DNA from: Heliopora coerulea
Lineage: Eukaryota > Cnidaria > Anthozoa > Scleralcyonacea > Helioporidae
DNA length: 64,000 nucleotides
NCBI GenBank assembly: GCA_030142905.1
Contig: JASJOG010000188.1
Span: 434,001-498,000, forward strand
Direction: 5' to 3'
This document shows positions 19,029 through 29,533 of this stretch, piece after piece (position 1 is the stretch's first letter; the number at the start of each line of letters is the position of its first letter). Both the position numbers and the translations under genes were made by a program. Below the pieces are notes generated by a model. The model was not told where the DNA came from. It saw only the letters and a list, made by a program, of their open reading frames with translations, and made no database searches.

Positions 19029-19474
19029 CGTTGAAATGGTGGTAGTGTGTCATGGTTTACAATGGCAAGATCACTCATGGAGGCGTCGAACAACTTACTT
19101 TTGACGGTCTTTCTTAGAGCGTCATCTGGTGTGCTTAGCGGGATTGAAACAGGTGCTAGGGGAAAACACAGTACTTTCTCAAGATCGACTCCTAACTCGT
19201 GCTTGTTGGAATAGGCAACTAACATTCCCAATATATCTCTCTGAAATGTGAGTTCTTTAACCTTTCCCTTGCTTTTTAATTTGGTTTTAACTGCCACATC
19301 TTTAAAGGTCTTGAGCTTCTCTTTCTTGATTGGGCTGAAGAAATCGGTTTTTGACGACACTGCGGACTTTGTTGTAATTCTTTCCTGAAATTCGTCCATT
19401 AGTTCCTTTCCTTTCCATTCAAGTGCGAGCAAGCATTCACGCAGTGGCGAAGCTGACCATAAATGACTGGTCAT
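19025..19474 (-). pseudogene. Academ-like transposase, segment before the nuclease
   Basis: Minus-strand frame with [39 protein letters not shown], then [42 protein letters not shown]. The segment ending in a short-loop L--PLAPVP-S---D pattern just before the XPG-like domain is shared by this transposon family as I know it. It lies directly next to foreign sequence (from about 19.49 kb), so the exon is cut off from its upstream partner at 24.9 kb. Stop and frameshift at 19025. Confidence 0.6.
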
Positions 19475-19489
19475 GCTATTGTAACTTCA

Positions 19490-20020
19490 GAGTGAATGCG
19501 GGCGCCAAAGGCACAAGCGCCCTCTAGGAGGGTCCGGGTGCATGCTCCCCCGGAAAATTTTGAAATCTGGAGTCTCGGAAATGCCATTTCCTGCATTTTG
19601 AGGATAGTTTTTAAGAATTCTGAGCATCACAAAATGTTGTTTAAAGTAAGCAAAGTACAACATATTTTGGGCTGTTTTATCTTATGTCAGAGCCTATTGC
19701 CACACTTATGGAGCATTGACAAAGCTGTGAGTGAATCCAACATTAATAGCCATGACTGATGAGCAAGTCTAGCCCAACATTACTGTTTAACTAAAAATAG
19801 AAGTGGAGACTTACTGTAAGTGTAAAATATTTACCATGATTATGCTTGAAAAATACTTAATTGAATTGGTCCTCAATGCTTTTTACACTGAGTTCACCTC
19901 AAGTCTTCTTTCATGAATTTGTTCATTGCATTCAGTTTCACTGTGAATGACTTTTTTTTTCCTTTGTAAAGATTTTTTACTGAATTCATCACATCATGCA
20001 TGCAGATGTACAAATGGCAG
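19490..20020. other. Repeat-derived sequence at left edge of insertion block
   Basis: Begins with GAGGGTCCGGGTGCATG and CTCCCCCGGAAAATTTT, words I associate with abundant non-autonomous DNA elements of marine invertebrates. No TIR partner found nearby; no gene. Confidence 0.35.
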
Positions 20021-20671
20021 GCAGCACATTCTTAACCAGCAATAAGTCATCACAGTAATGAGTAGCTTGAAAATGCCATGGAGAAACTGAATTGTTGAAT
20101 GAATATTTCTGACACTTCATACACCAACTTGTCTACTTAATAAGCAAGAAGTCATCATATAATAATGAACCACATCAATAATAATCTGTCTGAATGTACA
20201 AATGTCATAATATTCCAGATGATATAGAAAGTCCTTCACAAACTTGATAATGTCATGGTGAAACTGATGCTTCATACAGCAACTTGTGTATATAATCAGC
20301 AAAAAGGTTATCATATAATAATGAACCACATCAATAATAATCTGTCTGAATGTACAAATGTCATAATATTCCAGATGGTACAGAAAGTCCTTCACAAACT
20401 TGATAATGTCATGGTGAAACTGATGCTTCATACAACAACTTGTGTATATAATCAGCAAAAAGGTTATCATATAATAATGAACCACATCAATAATAATCTG
20501 AATGTATATATGTCATAATATTCCAGATGATACAGAAAGTCCTTCACAAACTTGATAATGTTACGGTGAAACTGATGCTTCATACAGCAACTTGTGTATA
20601 TAATCAGCAAAAAGGTTATCATATAATAATGAACCACATCAATAATAATCTGAATGTAGAAATGTCATAAT
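20020..20671. repeat. Satellite array, left part, 152-156-bp unit
   Basis: Units marked by TGTCATAATATTCCAGATGAT at 20203, 20359, 20511 and 20663, about 95% alike. The array continues in the same orientation at 24219-24612, showing it was one array split by the element at 20672-24218. The two ORFs it contains are repeat artefacts. Confidence 0.85.
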
Positions 20672-21340
20672 AGTCCGGCAATGTGGTGCAACAATTGTGC
20701 ACTTTGAGGTAAAATCATGAAATTTGGCATAATGGTAGTATTTCATGTGCTGATCAATTTAAGCTATGGACCCCGCCCACAATCGTCCAGGGGGTCAAAA
20801 ATCCACCTAAGGGGGGTTGGGTGGCTACAAAAAATTGAAAACATTCAAAACTCCGTTAGTATGAATGCTGAAAGCATGAAATTCGGTGCAATGGTAGTGC
20901 TTAATTTGCTGATCAATTTTAGGTTTTAGATTTACATAAAATTGTTCAGGGGGGGTCAAAAATCGCCTTTGTAGGGTAGGGTGGGTCCCAAATAAAATGA
21001 AAAATATCAAAACTCTGTTAGCATGGATGCTGAAGGCATGAAACTTGGCACAATGGTAGTGTTTCATGTGCTGAACAATTTAAGCTATGGAACCCACCCA
21101 GAATCATCCAGGGGGGGACAAATGCACCTAAGGGGGATAGGGTGTGTTCAAACAAAATGGAAAAAAATTCAAAACTCTGCTATAATGGGTGTTTAAGGCA
21201 TGAAATCTTCCATGATGGTAGTGATTCATGTGCTGATAAATTTAAGCTGTCCCCACCCAGGGATCTTCTGGTGGGGGAAGGGGGTTCAACATGGACCTCA
21301 TGGGGTTAGGGTGGTTAAAAAAAGAACGAACATTGAATAC
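20672..21340 (+). repeat. Left long inverted region with ~150-bp subrepeats
   Basis: About four subrepeats, each with a GAATGCTGAAAGCATGAAA-like word, a TGGTAGTG word and a run of G followed by TCAAAAAT. Inverted copies at 23600-24218. Confidence 0.8.
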
Positions 21341-21663
21341 CGCTGTAAAATATACACCCATGTCAATACAATAAGTCGGTGTGAATCGCTTTATGTGCTA
21401 ATATGTTCTACTTTACAGATAAAAGGTTGAATCGTACAGAATGCGGTCTCAAAAAAATCGAATTCCCTGATGGTAACACATTCACATTTTGGCATTTTGG
21501 CATGAAGAATTTCACTATCACCAAACCTTTGTAGCTCCCGTCAGGTTAAGTAGGTTAAGTAAATTTTGCGACATTCAAATCAGCCCTAGAAACAATAATA
21601 GATGCAGTAAATGACCACCAATCTTTTGATGGATTTTGAGAAAGCAGATGCTGTTGCCATACC

Positions 21664-22195
21664 TTAATTCATATCCGATCTCTCACAATCACCTCCACAT
21701 TTGCAAAGTGCGGTGCAAGGCATGTTTGCTTTCACACATTTACACCGTCCCCTACATCCCTTGTCAACTTGGCATCCACATTTCACTAGTTCTTTGCATA
21801 CCTCTGAGGCACTGGGAATGCTCATCCATAGGGGCTGCCACACATTTGATGATGATTGTGTCCAACCCCAATCCCCAGGAGAAATTAGCTCTAAAACAGG
21901 CACCAGTGACTGGCCCCAGTAGTAACCAGCCTGAAAGGCCACTCTTTTGACGTGTTGCAAAAGTGCATCAGCTGTAGGTGGAATGTTCTCCAGTGTTCTT
22001 CCATTCTGTGCAAATAGGACTTTTCTGGCTTTGTTTACATCATCAATCTGGCTTGTTCTATCATACATAAGAACCACATACCTTTCGATCTTTGGCATAG
22101 CATCTGAGATATCTTCTAAAGTTGGTTTATGGCTTAAGGACTTGAAAACATTGGTCATTTCTTCACTGCACATCCAGGTTTTCCATGCTGTAACT
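21664..22195 (-). pseudogene. C-terminal domain of second Academ-like protein
   Basis: Reading back from about 22195 the frame starts KGKVTAWKTWMCSEEMT, which is the KGKxxxW end of the XPG-like domain, continues PKIERYVVLMYDRTSQIDDVNKARK, GRTLENIPPTADALLQHVKR, GYYWGQSL and WGWTQ, and ends in a cysteine array CGCQVDKGCRGRCKCVKA...CTALCKCGGDC. The cysteine array resembles a CXC (tesmin-like) DNA-binding motif and is typical of this family's C-terminus. The nuclease acidic core and everything upstream to the N-terminal zinc domain are missing. The outer element lacks this C-terminus, so the two belong to different subfamilies. Confidence 0.7.
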
Positions 22196-22819
22196 TTACC
22201 TTTTCTTTGTATGGTACAATGCGTCTAATGCTACCATGTCCCCATTACATAATTTACCTAAAAGTGTGGTGTCATTGACTATTGTCGCACAAGCTTTAAT
22301 ATTTTGATCAATAGTTAAAGACGATACCTTGTGGAGTTCTCCTGATGATTCATTGCAGAAAAAGCACTTGGCATAATTTGCTGCTTCACTACTTATTCTT
22401 GGTAGCTTTTTTCTTGGCATCCCTAGATCAACATCTATGCTCCCCGCTTTTCTTTTCGGCGATCGTTCAACCTCCATGACGCTAAACTTATTATGGCATA
22501 TTTTATGCCATTTTGCGCTATGTTCTTTGAATAAGCGTGACATCTCAACTGAGCTTAAACCACTATTGAGCAGTTTATTTGTCTCAAACGGTATAAGACC
22601 ATCTTCATGGCACTTTTGAACACTGTCACAAAGACGATCATACCAGTTACTTGCATCTTTTCTTTTTGAGTCTAAAGGGCATCGCAATTTCTCTGCATTA
22701 ATTGATTTCTGGCAAAGGGCACACTTTGTCCAGTCGAATTCAGCTAATATTTCTGACATTTTCAACTCTTCTTCACTACTACTAGCCATGCTCTTGTCAA
22801 ACAGACTAAAATTTACCAA
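22196..22819 (-). pseudogene. N-terminal zinc domain of second Academ-like protein
   Basis: Start is probably ATG 22789 (MASSSEEELKMSEIL). It carries WTKCALCQKSINAEKLRCPLD, a CxxC pair, then SAKWHKICHNKF (HxxxC), and KCFFCNESSGELHKVS, a second CxxC with His. These make a multi-cysteine zinc domain like that of Academ-type proteins. The frame continues LLGKLCNGDMVALDALYH and then joins, out of frame at about 22195, to the C-terminal domain: an internal deletion of the whole catalytic part. An intron in the leader is suggested by AAAGGTAAGC on the minus strand near 23010 and again at 23296. Confidence 0.7.
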
Positions 22820-23310
22820 ATAATGTAGAAATTGTGAACATATAACATTTTAATTGACTATATTTAATAGGTTTTTGTAACTTAATGGAGTGTCACTGAG
22901 TTCTATGTAAGTATGGAGTGAAATTTCTCTTTGTTTTGACAAGGGTTTTGTAATGAGAGACTTTTGTGGATATCACCTATTTGGCATGTTTTAATTATTC
23001 ATTATTGCTTACCTTTAAAGGTTGAATTCAGCTCAAATATTTCTGATACTCTTCTTCGCTACTTCTAGCCATACTCTTGTCAAACAGACTAAAATTTACC
23101 AAACAATGTAGAAATTGTGAACTTATATCATTTCAATTGACTATATTTAAGGTTTTTGTAACTAAATGGAGGGTCACTGAGTTCTCTGTAAGTATCGAGT
23201 GAAGTTTTTCTTTGTTTTGACAAGGGTTTTGTTATGAGAGACTATCGTGGATATTTACCTATTTGTCATGTTTTAGATATTTATTAATGCTTACCTTTAA
23301 AGAGGTTTTT
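22735..23310 (-). repeat. Tandem duplication of promoter/leader and first codons
   Basis: About 285 bp (22735-23018) is repeated at 23025-23310 at roughly 90% identity, including the ATG region, the SFxxSMASSSEEE codons and a splice-donor-like AAAGGTAAGCA. The distal copy has lost the ATG (ATAC for ATGC) and is not coding. Confidence 0.8.
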
Positions 23311-23599
23311 ACCACATAAAAACGACTTTTGTATTATCTCAATTGTCGCCGTCTTGAAAATGACCAGGTAACCTGGCCTTTGTTGCCCAGACTCCCTCAT
23401 CCGAGTTAGATGAAGGAAGCCCATTATGAAAATAAATATTAAAAGGCATTCTCAGGTTTTGATTAAATCTAAGCTATTCTGCTTAATTCATAAAAATTAA
23501 TTTTCCACAAACTTATTTTACAAATTACTAAGTCATGCAAAGCAATCATATATTTGAACTTCGAATTTGTCCGAACTCTCCATAACGCGCTTCCCTCTC

Positions 23600-24218
23600 C
23601 TCTTCCCCTGGACGATTCCTGGGTGGTAACGAGACCTTAAATTTATCAGCACATAAAACACTACTATTGTGGAAGATTTCATGCCTTTAACACATCATTT
23701 TTATGGATTTAGAATGTTTTTAATTTTTTGCACATACCCAACACCCCCTAAGTGGATTTTTGACACCCCCTGGATGATTCTCAGTGAGATCGATAGCTTA
23801 AATTGTTCAGCACATGAAACACTACCATTGTGCCAAGTTTCATGCCTTCAGCATTCATGCTAACAGAGTTTTGATATTTTTCATTTTATTTGGGACCCAC
23901 CCTACCCTACAAAGGCGATTTTTGACCCCCCTGAACAATTTTATGTAAATCTAAAACCTAAAATTGGTCAGCAAATTAAGCACTACTATTGCACCGAATT
24001 TCATGCTTTCAGCATTCATACTAACGGAGTTTTGAATGTTTTCAATTTTTTGTAGCCACCCAACCCCCCTTAGGTGGATTTTTGACCCCCTGGACGATTG
24101 TGGGCGGGGTCCATAGCTTAAATTGATCAGTACATAAAATACTACCATTGTGTCAAGTTTCATGATTTTACCTCAAAGTGCACAATTCGACCCATTTTTG
24201 GCACCATATTGCTGGACT
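23600..24218 (-). repeat. Right long inverted region with ~150-bp subrepeats
   Basis: Reverse complement of the left region; for example the stretch with CAATTTTTTGTAGCCACCC matches 20817-20835 inverted. Confidence 0.8.
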
Positions 24219-24612
24219 ATAATATTCCAGATGATACAGAAAGTCCTTTACACACTTGATAATGTCATGGTGAAACTGACACTTCATACAGCAACTTGTC
24301 TATTTAATCAGCAAAATATTTATCATAGTAATGTACTACATTAAAAATGATCTGATCGAATGCATAAATGTCTTAAGATTCCAGATGATACAGGAAGTTC
24401 TTCACACAATTGAAAATGCCACGGTGAAACTGACGCTTCATACAGCAACTTGTCTATTTATTCAGCAAACATCGTCATACAATAATAAACCACATCAAAA
24501 ATTAATGATCTGCCTGAATGCATAAATGTCATAATATTCCAGATGATACAGAAAGTCCTTCACAAACTTGAAATGCCGTGGGGAAACTGACACTTTATAC
24601 AGCAAGATGTTG
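24219..24612. repeat. Satellite array, right part
   Basis: Continuation of the array at 20020-20671 in the same orientation; units at 24369 and 24527 (period 158 bp), somewhat more diverged than the left part. Confidence 0.8.
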
Positions 24613-24870
24613 TGAAACTCCAGGTCGAAAGAGCAACCAAGGCCAGCAAGAGAGACGCTTCTTGTCTTCACTAGGACATAGCCAATCCTTCGTATACCAA
24701 ACCTCTTGGAACATCATGTCCCTTGTCTTGATCATGAGCTTCGGCATAGGTCTTCGACCAACGATAACTTTCTGCTCGCTCACATTTCTTGCAGAAAAAG
24801 AATTTCTCAGAAGCTGAGATATGACGCCCCAGTCGTTCTGAAGATCCACATGTTTGACTTTGATCCATAT
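24600..24870 (-). pseudogene. Fragment of outer transposon protein beside the insertion
   Basis: Minus-strand frames starting MDQSQTCGSSERLGRHISAS, FFFCKKCERAESYRWSKTYAE (a CxxC pair), HDVPRGLVYEGLA, then shifting frame to KRLSCWPWLLFRPG. It lies between the last well-preserved upstream exon (24.9-25.3 kb) and the satellite, and on the far side of the insertion the protein resumes at 19474. I take it as part of the outer gene, but it could be a separate small fragment. Confidence 0.35.
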
Positions 24871-24916
24871 TCGCCGTTATTCGCTATTTGATCGCTGTTA
24901 GTATTGCTACTGAATT

Positions 24917-25328
24917 TTAAATAACAAGAGTTATGCTATTGGAAATCAGCATGACCTGAAGTCCAAAACTGGCAAGGTATGCATGCGCAAGGGATACTTT
25001 GGCCAATCCAATCCATCTGGAATATTTTTGGTCATGCTCAGCATGACCAGCATCTTCAGGAGCTGGATATCCTGATACTAAATTGAACAATTCATCTTTT
25101 CCAAGATCAGGCTGAAAAGGGTTGATGAATTGTGTCTTCAACGCAACCATGATTTTTTCCACCATTTTGTTTGACTTCAAAATTTCACTGCTTCGCAGAC
25201 ATTTTCGTGGGCTTGACATTGTAGTGCACACTCCTGATAGCTCCATTAACAATTCGACAAACTTGGTTTGATAAGGTCTGTTCATTGCCCACTTAGCGAC
25301 AGTATTTTCTTTTGCTGCAAATTGCACA
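24917..25328 (-). pseudogene. Academ-like transposase exon
   Basis: Minus-strand exon beginning after a good acceptor (TTTGCAG, at 25329-25335). Spliced from a GTATGT donor near 25414 the phase is right: [32 protein letters not shown]. It continues through [21 protein letters not shown], and [16 protein letters not shown], ending at a stop at 24917. Unrecognised outside this transposon family. The last 35 residues may be intron read-through. Confidence 0.55.
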
Positions 25329-25415
25329 ATCCCTCCAAAAAGATAAAGAGAATGTTTATAAATCTGAATAATATAAACGGGAAAGTTTGGTTTTCATAAT
25401 TACGAATTTACATAC

Positions 25416-26714
25416 CTACAGTCTTGGCATTTCTCATGTAGCTCTGTTCGCCTGCCATGTCGATCGACTGCCCTATGCCAATTTGATTCCTCCGTACGGA
25501 CACACCAAGATCTTCAATCTCCTGCCTTGCTCCAAGGTGAGTGCTGTCAATGTATTCTAAGCCACTGACGTAATATGTGCCATAGCGAGCATAATGAACC
25601 CGATTGGTAGCAAAGCACAAAGGCAACGATTGCTTCCAAATGAGCATTCTTAGATCATAATCATTGGTATTTATTAGAAAGTGAAATTTCTGCTGACGAT
25701 CAATACGCTTCATATACTTTGCCCAAAACTGCGCTGTTTTCCCAAATTTTCCATTCAAACACTTGGCTTTTTGCGCTAAGCATTGCTTGACATATTCTTT
25801 CACAGTGTCATCGTTGAGAATGTTTGTTAACCTCGTTGTTTGAACCGGGTTATTCTGAGCAAACTCTTTGACTTGCTCTGGCATGGTCGGTAGATATTGT
25901 TCAATAAAGAGCCTTTCCAATGCTTCTGAAAAAGCTTCATGAACAAGCCAACATCGATTGTAGTGTTTTCCACTCATCACTCCTGCAATACTCCCAGAGT
26001 TGCACAAGCCCGCTTGAAATAACACATCTTCAAATCCACTTCCCTCTACGAAACGCCCAACAACTGCAAAAAATGCCATCATTGCATGAAAATCCCCTAG
26101 ATGAATTATTATGTCGGACCAAGCCCTTGGATTGTTCCAAACCACATGGAAGGCCTTGAATACAGCTCCCACGTCGAGGGTGATATGAGTGTAAGACATG
26201 TTGGATTGCTTCGCCAGCTGTCTGGATTGATGGAACATTTCTAAGATGGTGGAGTGCTCGGTTATTGGAAAAGTGATAGGAGGCAGGTATGTCATCAGTG
26301 TTGCCTTGCTGTGTGCCTGTTGAAAACGACGCACGATCCACCCCACAAACCTGGGGTTTATCTGATTGGCCGAATTCAGTTATCGCACAGACTTCCATAA
26401 CAGTAAAAGCTTTGAACATTACATTTGTGCATCAGAAGGAGCAGGCCTGCTCGGTAATTCAGCAAACGATGGTGGTTCTGCTTTAGGGTTGATTGTGATT
26501 CGTTTATCAACAGTCCCTGTGGAGAGCTGAATCGATCGTCGCTTTGACATAGGAATGGATATATCTTCTCGTCTCATCACAGCTGCAGCAGAATGCTCTT
26601 GAAAAGCGATTCCCGGGGTGTTATGGATAGAACCAGCGCCAGATGCCGTCTCAACATTGCGATCAAAGTTATCCCACCAGAATATCGTTGGTACCTTTAG
26701 GGCAAAAAACAAGG
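25416..26714 (-). pseudogene. Academ-like transposase core exon, two frameshifts
   Basis: Exon from an acceptor at 26715-26716 (AAGCAG) to a GTATGT donor near 25414. First frame (26712-26419): FALKVPTIFWWDNFDRNVETASGAGSIHNTPG. A frameshift at about 26419 leads to FKAFTVMEVCAITEFGQSDKP and another at about 26345 to the main part (MGWIVRRFQQAHSK...). This has conserved-looking acidic spots THITLDVGAVFKAF, IIHLGDFHAMMAFFAVVG and LVHEAFSEALERLF, a possible DDE-like set (my inference). Near the end is CFATNRVHYARYGTYY and ESEQ-like SIDMAGEQSYMRNAK. Central transposase region, inactive as it stands. Confidence 0.6.
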
Positions 26715-26924
26715 CTGCTTAATTTTGCTGACAAAAATTACTAATTATTTAATATCAAACCCTTATTAATTTTGAAACCAATATTTCCTCTGAGAAGAAG
26801 AAAAATAATTTGTCGCAGAGTTCGTTATTGCTTAGAGTCCTAAACTGAGCGCGCGTCGTAATCTACTGTTCAACAACTAGATTGCAAGCTTATTTCGAAT
26901 CGTTGTAAAACGGAAATACTTACC

Positions 26925-28258
26925 TTGGAACCTTGTGTTACTGGTTGAAGAGGTAGGTTCAGACCCACCGATTAAAAGTGCTCCACCAGCTCTGCTTGAG
27001 CCGTCTCGATTTCGTTAATTGCTTCGTATGAAATAGAATGTCCCAATCTTGCCAATAAAGTTATGGGTGTTTTTTCACCGGTCATACTATGAAGGCCAAG
27101 TCCTAATGATGCGTGTTTTGTCCTAAGAAACTTTCCCTTTGAAACAGCGTGAAAGATATCTTGACAGAACGAGTCAGTAAGCCGATCTACTCTTTCGGCA
27201 GTCGCATGATGGCTCCCTTTCGAGGATAAAAGTTCCTTGTAAAACAATTGCAGTAGCTCAGGGTACTGTCTCCCTCTTGAAGCCAAACTTTCAACCGTCG
27301 AGGGCCATGAAAGTGGTTCAGCTTCTTCGACAAACATAAGGACAGATTCTTGCAGAAACGATGCAGCTCTTTTGATGGCAAATTGCTGTAGACATGAAGA
27401 ACTTCCTAAAATCATTTGATTGTGCAGGCATTCTCTACTTATCACGACTTGTGGGATATGATATTCTGCTTGAAGAAAAACTATTTTGTCGCCAAATGAC
27501 TTCTTAAGGCGTTCTTTTAGCTTGTACCTGCTTTGCTTTGTTCCAATGTTGCCAGAATATTTTGTCATCAGTGTTTCCATTGACAGACATTGCTGCCCTC
27601 CTATAATGTCAATGTCCACCAAAGCAAGAACTGTATTATAGTCCCCGAGAGGTACGTCGTCATTCTCATCTTCAGCTAATTTTGATTCAGGTTTTTTCCT
27701 GACTACCCTAGTGTAGTCAAGATAGCACTTTTCGTGCTTTTGAAATTCTTTCGCTTTTAAATCAGTTTCCGCAACGGCTGTCATCATTTCTAGATCATTC
27801 TGAACAACAGCTGCCTCTTTAAGCGTGCTCTCTGCAGTATCGGTAACAATTTTTGATAGTGACTGGCGTACACCTTTCACCTTTATATCTTTCTTCTTGC
27901 AAATCATGCAGATGTTCGGGAAGAGTCCTCTGGAGCTGGTGGCTTCGGCACTTTGTGATGCTTTTCTCGTTGATCTTTGAAGTTTGCTACTAGAGCCTTC
28001 ATCGCCGTCCTGGCTTGCTTTCCGTTTTAATAACGCTTTCGCATAAACAAACTTTTGAAAACATTTACGGTGGTAGAAGTATTCGATTTCTCCTAAATTA
28101 TCTGGAATTTTACTGCATTGATCGATGTGATGATTTTCACCGCCAAGACTCTCTCGTATTTTCTTGCACTCAAGCAAAGTTTCAAATGTGTTTGCTTTTG
28201 GCTGAACCAACTTTGAAGATGTGTCCAGTGAGTTATAATGAACACTGCAATTAGCCAT
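26925..28258 (-). pseudogene. Academ-like transposase N-terminal exon
   Basis: Starts MANCSVHYNSLDTSS at 28258. A first zinc-like cluster includes C31, HH at 43-44, C48 and YHRKC at 62-66; after a Ser/Lys-rich linker comes CMICKKKDIK (117-120) with HEKCYLDYTR near 174, a C2HC pattern. Later, DYNTVLALVDIDIIG and RYKLKERLKKSFGDKIVFL. The frame stops at 26972, but the exon evidently continues in another frame (ALLIGGSEPTSSTSNTRFQ) to a strong donor CCAAG/GTAAGT at 26924/26923, so there is one frameshift near 26985. The 209-base intron ends at 26715. Probable role: DNA binding end of the transposase. Confidence 0.65.
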
Positions 28259-28756
28259 TACAGCTTTTCTAAAATCTTACTCGAATGAAGTAATGTAGCT
28301 GCTACTTTTTGTGAAGAATGAATTTTTGTTAATTCTGATGTTGTTTACAGCGTCAAATAAACCAGCGGCAAACATGAGCAAAGTTCCAATTTTAGAAATT
28401 ACTGCACCGTTCTAATTTTAGAAATTACTAATTGTAGTACGGTAATTTTACTAATTACTGTAACGTTCTAATTGCAGAAAGAACTTGTTAGGAGGATGAA
28501 AAACTTCACTAGTGTAAACAATACGCCTTTATATCTAGTTTTTACTCGTCAAAACATGTCACAATGGTGTTAATCTATGTGCGCACGTTAAAGTTTGTTT
28601 TCTACAGGTTACCGTCCAGTTACAGACCTAAAAAATGCAAGACTATATCTCAAGCGTGTCGGACGCAACTGCACCGTGTAATTATAGCTGCCCATTCCAC
28701 GTGGAGCAAATGCGCAAAACGTAACTTAAATAGTATAAGTTAAATTGTGAAAATAT

Positions 28757-29090
28757 ATTGTTTTAGAAGCGTAAAAACGGGGCTAAAAATTCGAAAACGA
28801 GGCCGGTGGCTTAGTTTATCGTCGAAAACACTCAAAATTTGAACTCAGAACCCAAAAAATGCGAAAGTTGCCATATTAAACAAGTTTTTATTTGTTTTTT
28901 GGATTCAACGGAACAGATATCGTATTCCCACTCGAACGAGGTTTTAATCGTCAAAACAAGGCTGAAGGCCCCACCCACAGCCCGTATGCAACGATTTTTG
29001 AACTCAGCACCCTAAAATTGACCAAAATCACATGGTGTCATAAATTTCCCCGTCGGGGGACCATTCCCCCCTTCTCCACCTGGTCTAATA
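28757..29090 (-). repeat. Right TIR of Academ-like element
   Basis: Inverted match to 17428-17765. One 82-codon frame here (28892-29137) is the TIR itself, not a gene. Confidence 0.85.
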
Positions 29091-29094
29091 CGAT

Positions 29095-29350
29095 ATATAA
29101 TAAATATTATATAATAAAGTATATAATATATATATAAATATAATAAATAATATATATAATATATAATATAATAATAATATAAATATATTAATAATAATAT
29201 AAATATATTAATAATAATATAAAAATAGAATAATAATAATAATATATAATATAATAAAGTATATAAAGTATATAATAAATATTATAGTAACATATTATAG
29301 TAAATATGTAAATATTGCATATATATATATATATATATATGCAATATATA
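29095..29350. repeat. AT-only low-complexity tract
   Basis: Nearly pure A/T with TAATAATATAAATATAT subrepeats, immediately outside the right TSD of the Academ-like element. Confidence 0.9.
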
Positions 29351-29418
29351 TAATAAGGGAGGAATTCACTTATGATGTCACTGTAGACCTTATATAAGAC
29401 ACTGCGTATTTGTAATTA

Positions 29419-29463
29419 GTTAGTCTGACGATGATTTTGTAATAAAATCGAAATATCACAAAC
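29419..29463 (+). ncRNA. hammerhead-like motif
   Basis: Stem I GTTAGT/ACAAAC with one A.A mismatch, core CTGACGA (29425-29431), stem II GATTTT/AAAATC, GAAA, minimal ATAT stem III, C at the cleavage position (29457). All core positions kept. PLE-type terminal repeat; no PLE coding adjacent. Confidence 0.6.
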
Positions 29464-29533
29464 TCATTTCTCGTATTGTTTCAATCCATATCTTGGATTT
29501 CTCAAGATGCTGATCTTCGGATTATGTTTTGTT

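Larger units (their letters stand above)
20672..24218 (-). mobile_element. Second Academ-like element, internally deleted, inserted in the satellite
   Basis: Inverted ends: AGTCCGGCAATGTGGTG at 20672, matched at 24218 as reverse complement AGTCCAGCAATATGGTG. Direct repeats ATAAT flank it (20667-20671 and 24219-24223), and joining the flanks restores the satellite word CATAATATTCC exactly. Long inverted regions (about 20672-21340 and 23600-24218) are themselves built of roughly 150-bp subrepeats (recurring CATGAAA..GGCA/TGGTAGTG and GGGGGGTCAAAAAT). Inside is one minus-strand gene reduced to its N- and C-terminal domains. Confidence 0.75.
17428..29090 (-). mobile_element. Academ-like DNA transposon, 11.7 kb including nested insertions
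   Basis: TIRs of about 335 bp: 17428-17765 and 28757-29090, starting TATAGACAAGG on the left and, as reverse complement, TATTAGACCAGG on the right. The flanks are CGAT on both sides (17424-17427, 29091-29094), a plausible 4-bp TSD, although the first TIR bases differ by one indel. Minus-strand exons encode, in order, cysteine/histidine zinc motifs, a central region with conserved acidic residues, and an XPG-like nuclease domain. That combination is what I recall for Academ. The gene is cut by a satellite plus second transposon (about 19.5-24.6 kb) and has several frameshifts and nonsense codons. Confidence 0.7.

Noticed and set aside
20117..20518. Repetitive protein (87-122 residues) on either strand
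   Set aside because: Satellite repeat read in frame; no conservation pattern, and the array is non-coding.
20020..20671. CRISPR-like spaced repeats
   Set aside because: Units are contiguous 155-bp satellites with no unique spacers; the DNA is eukaryotic.
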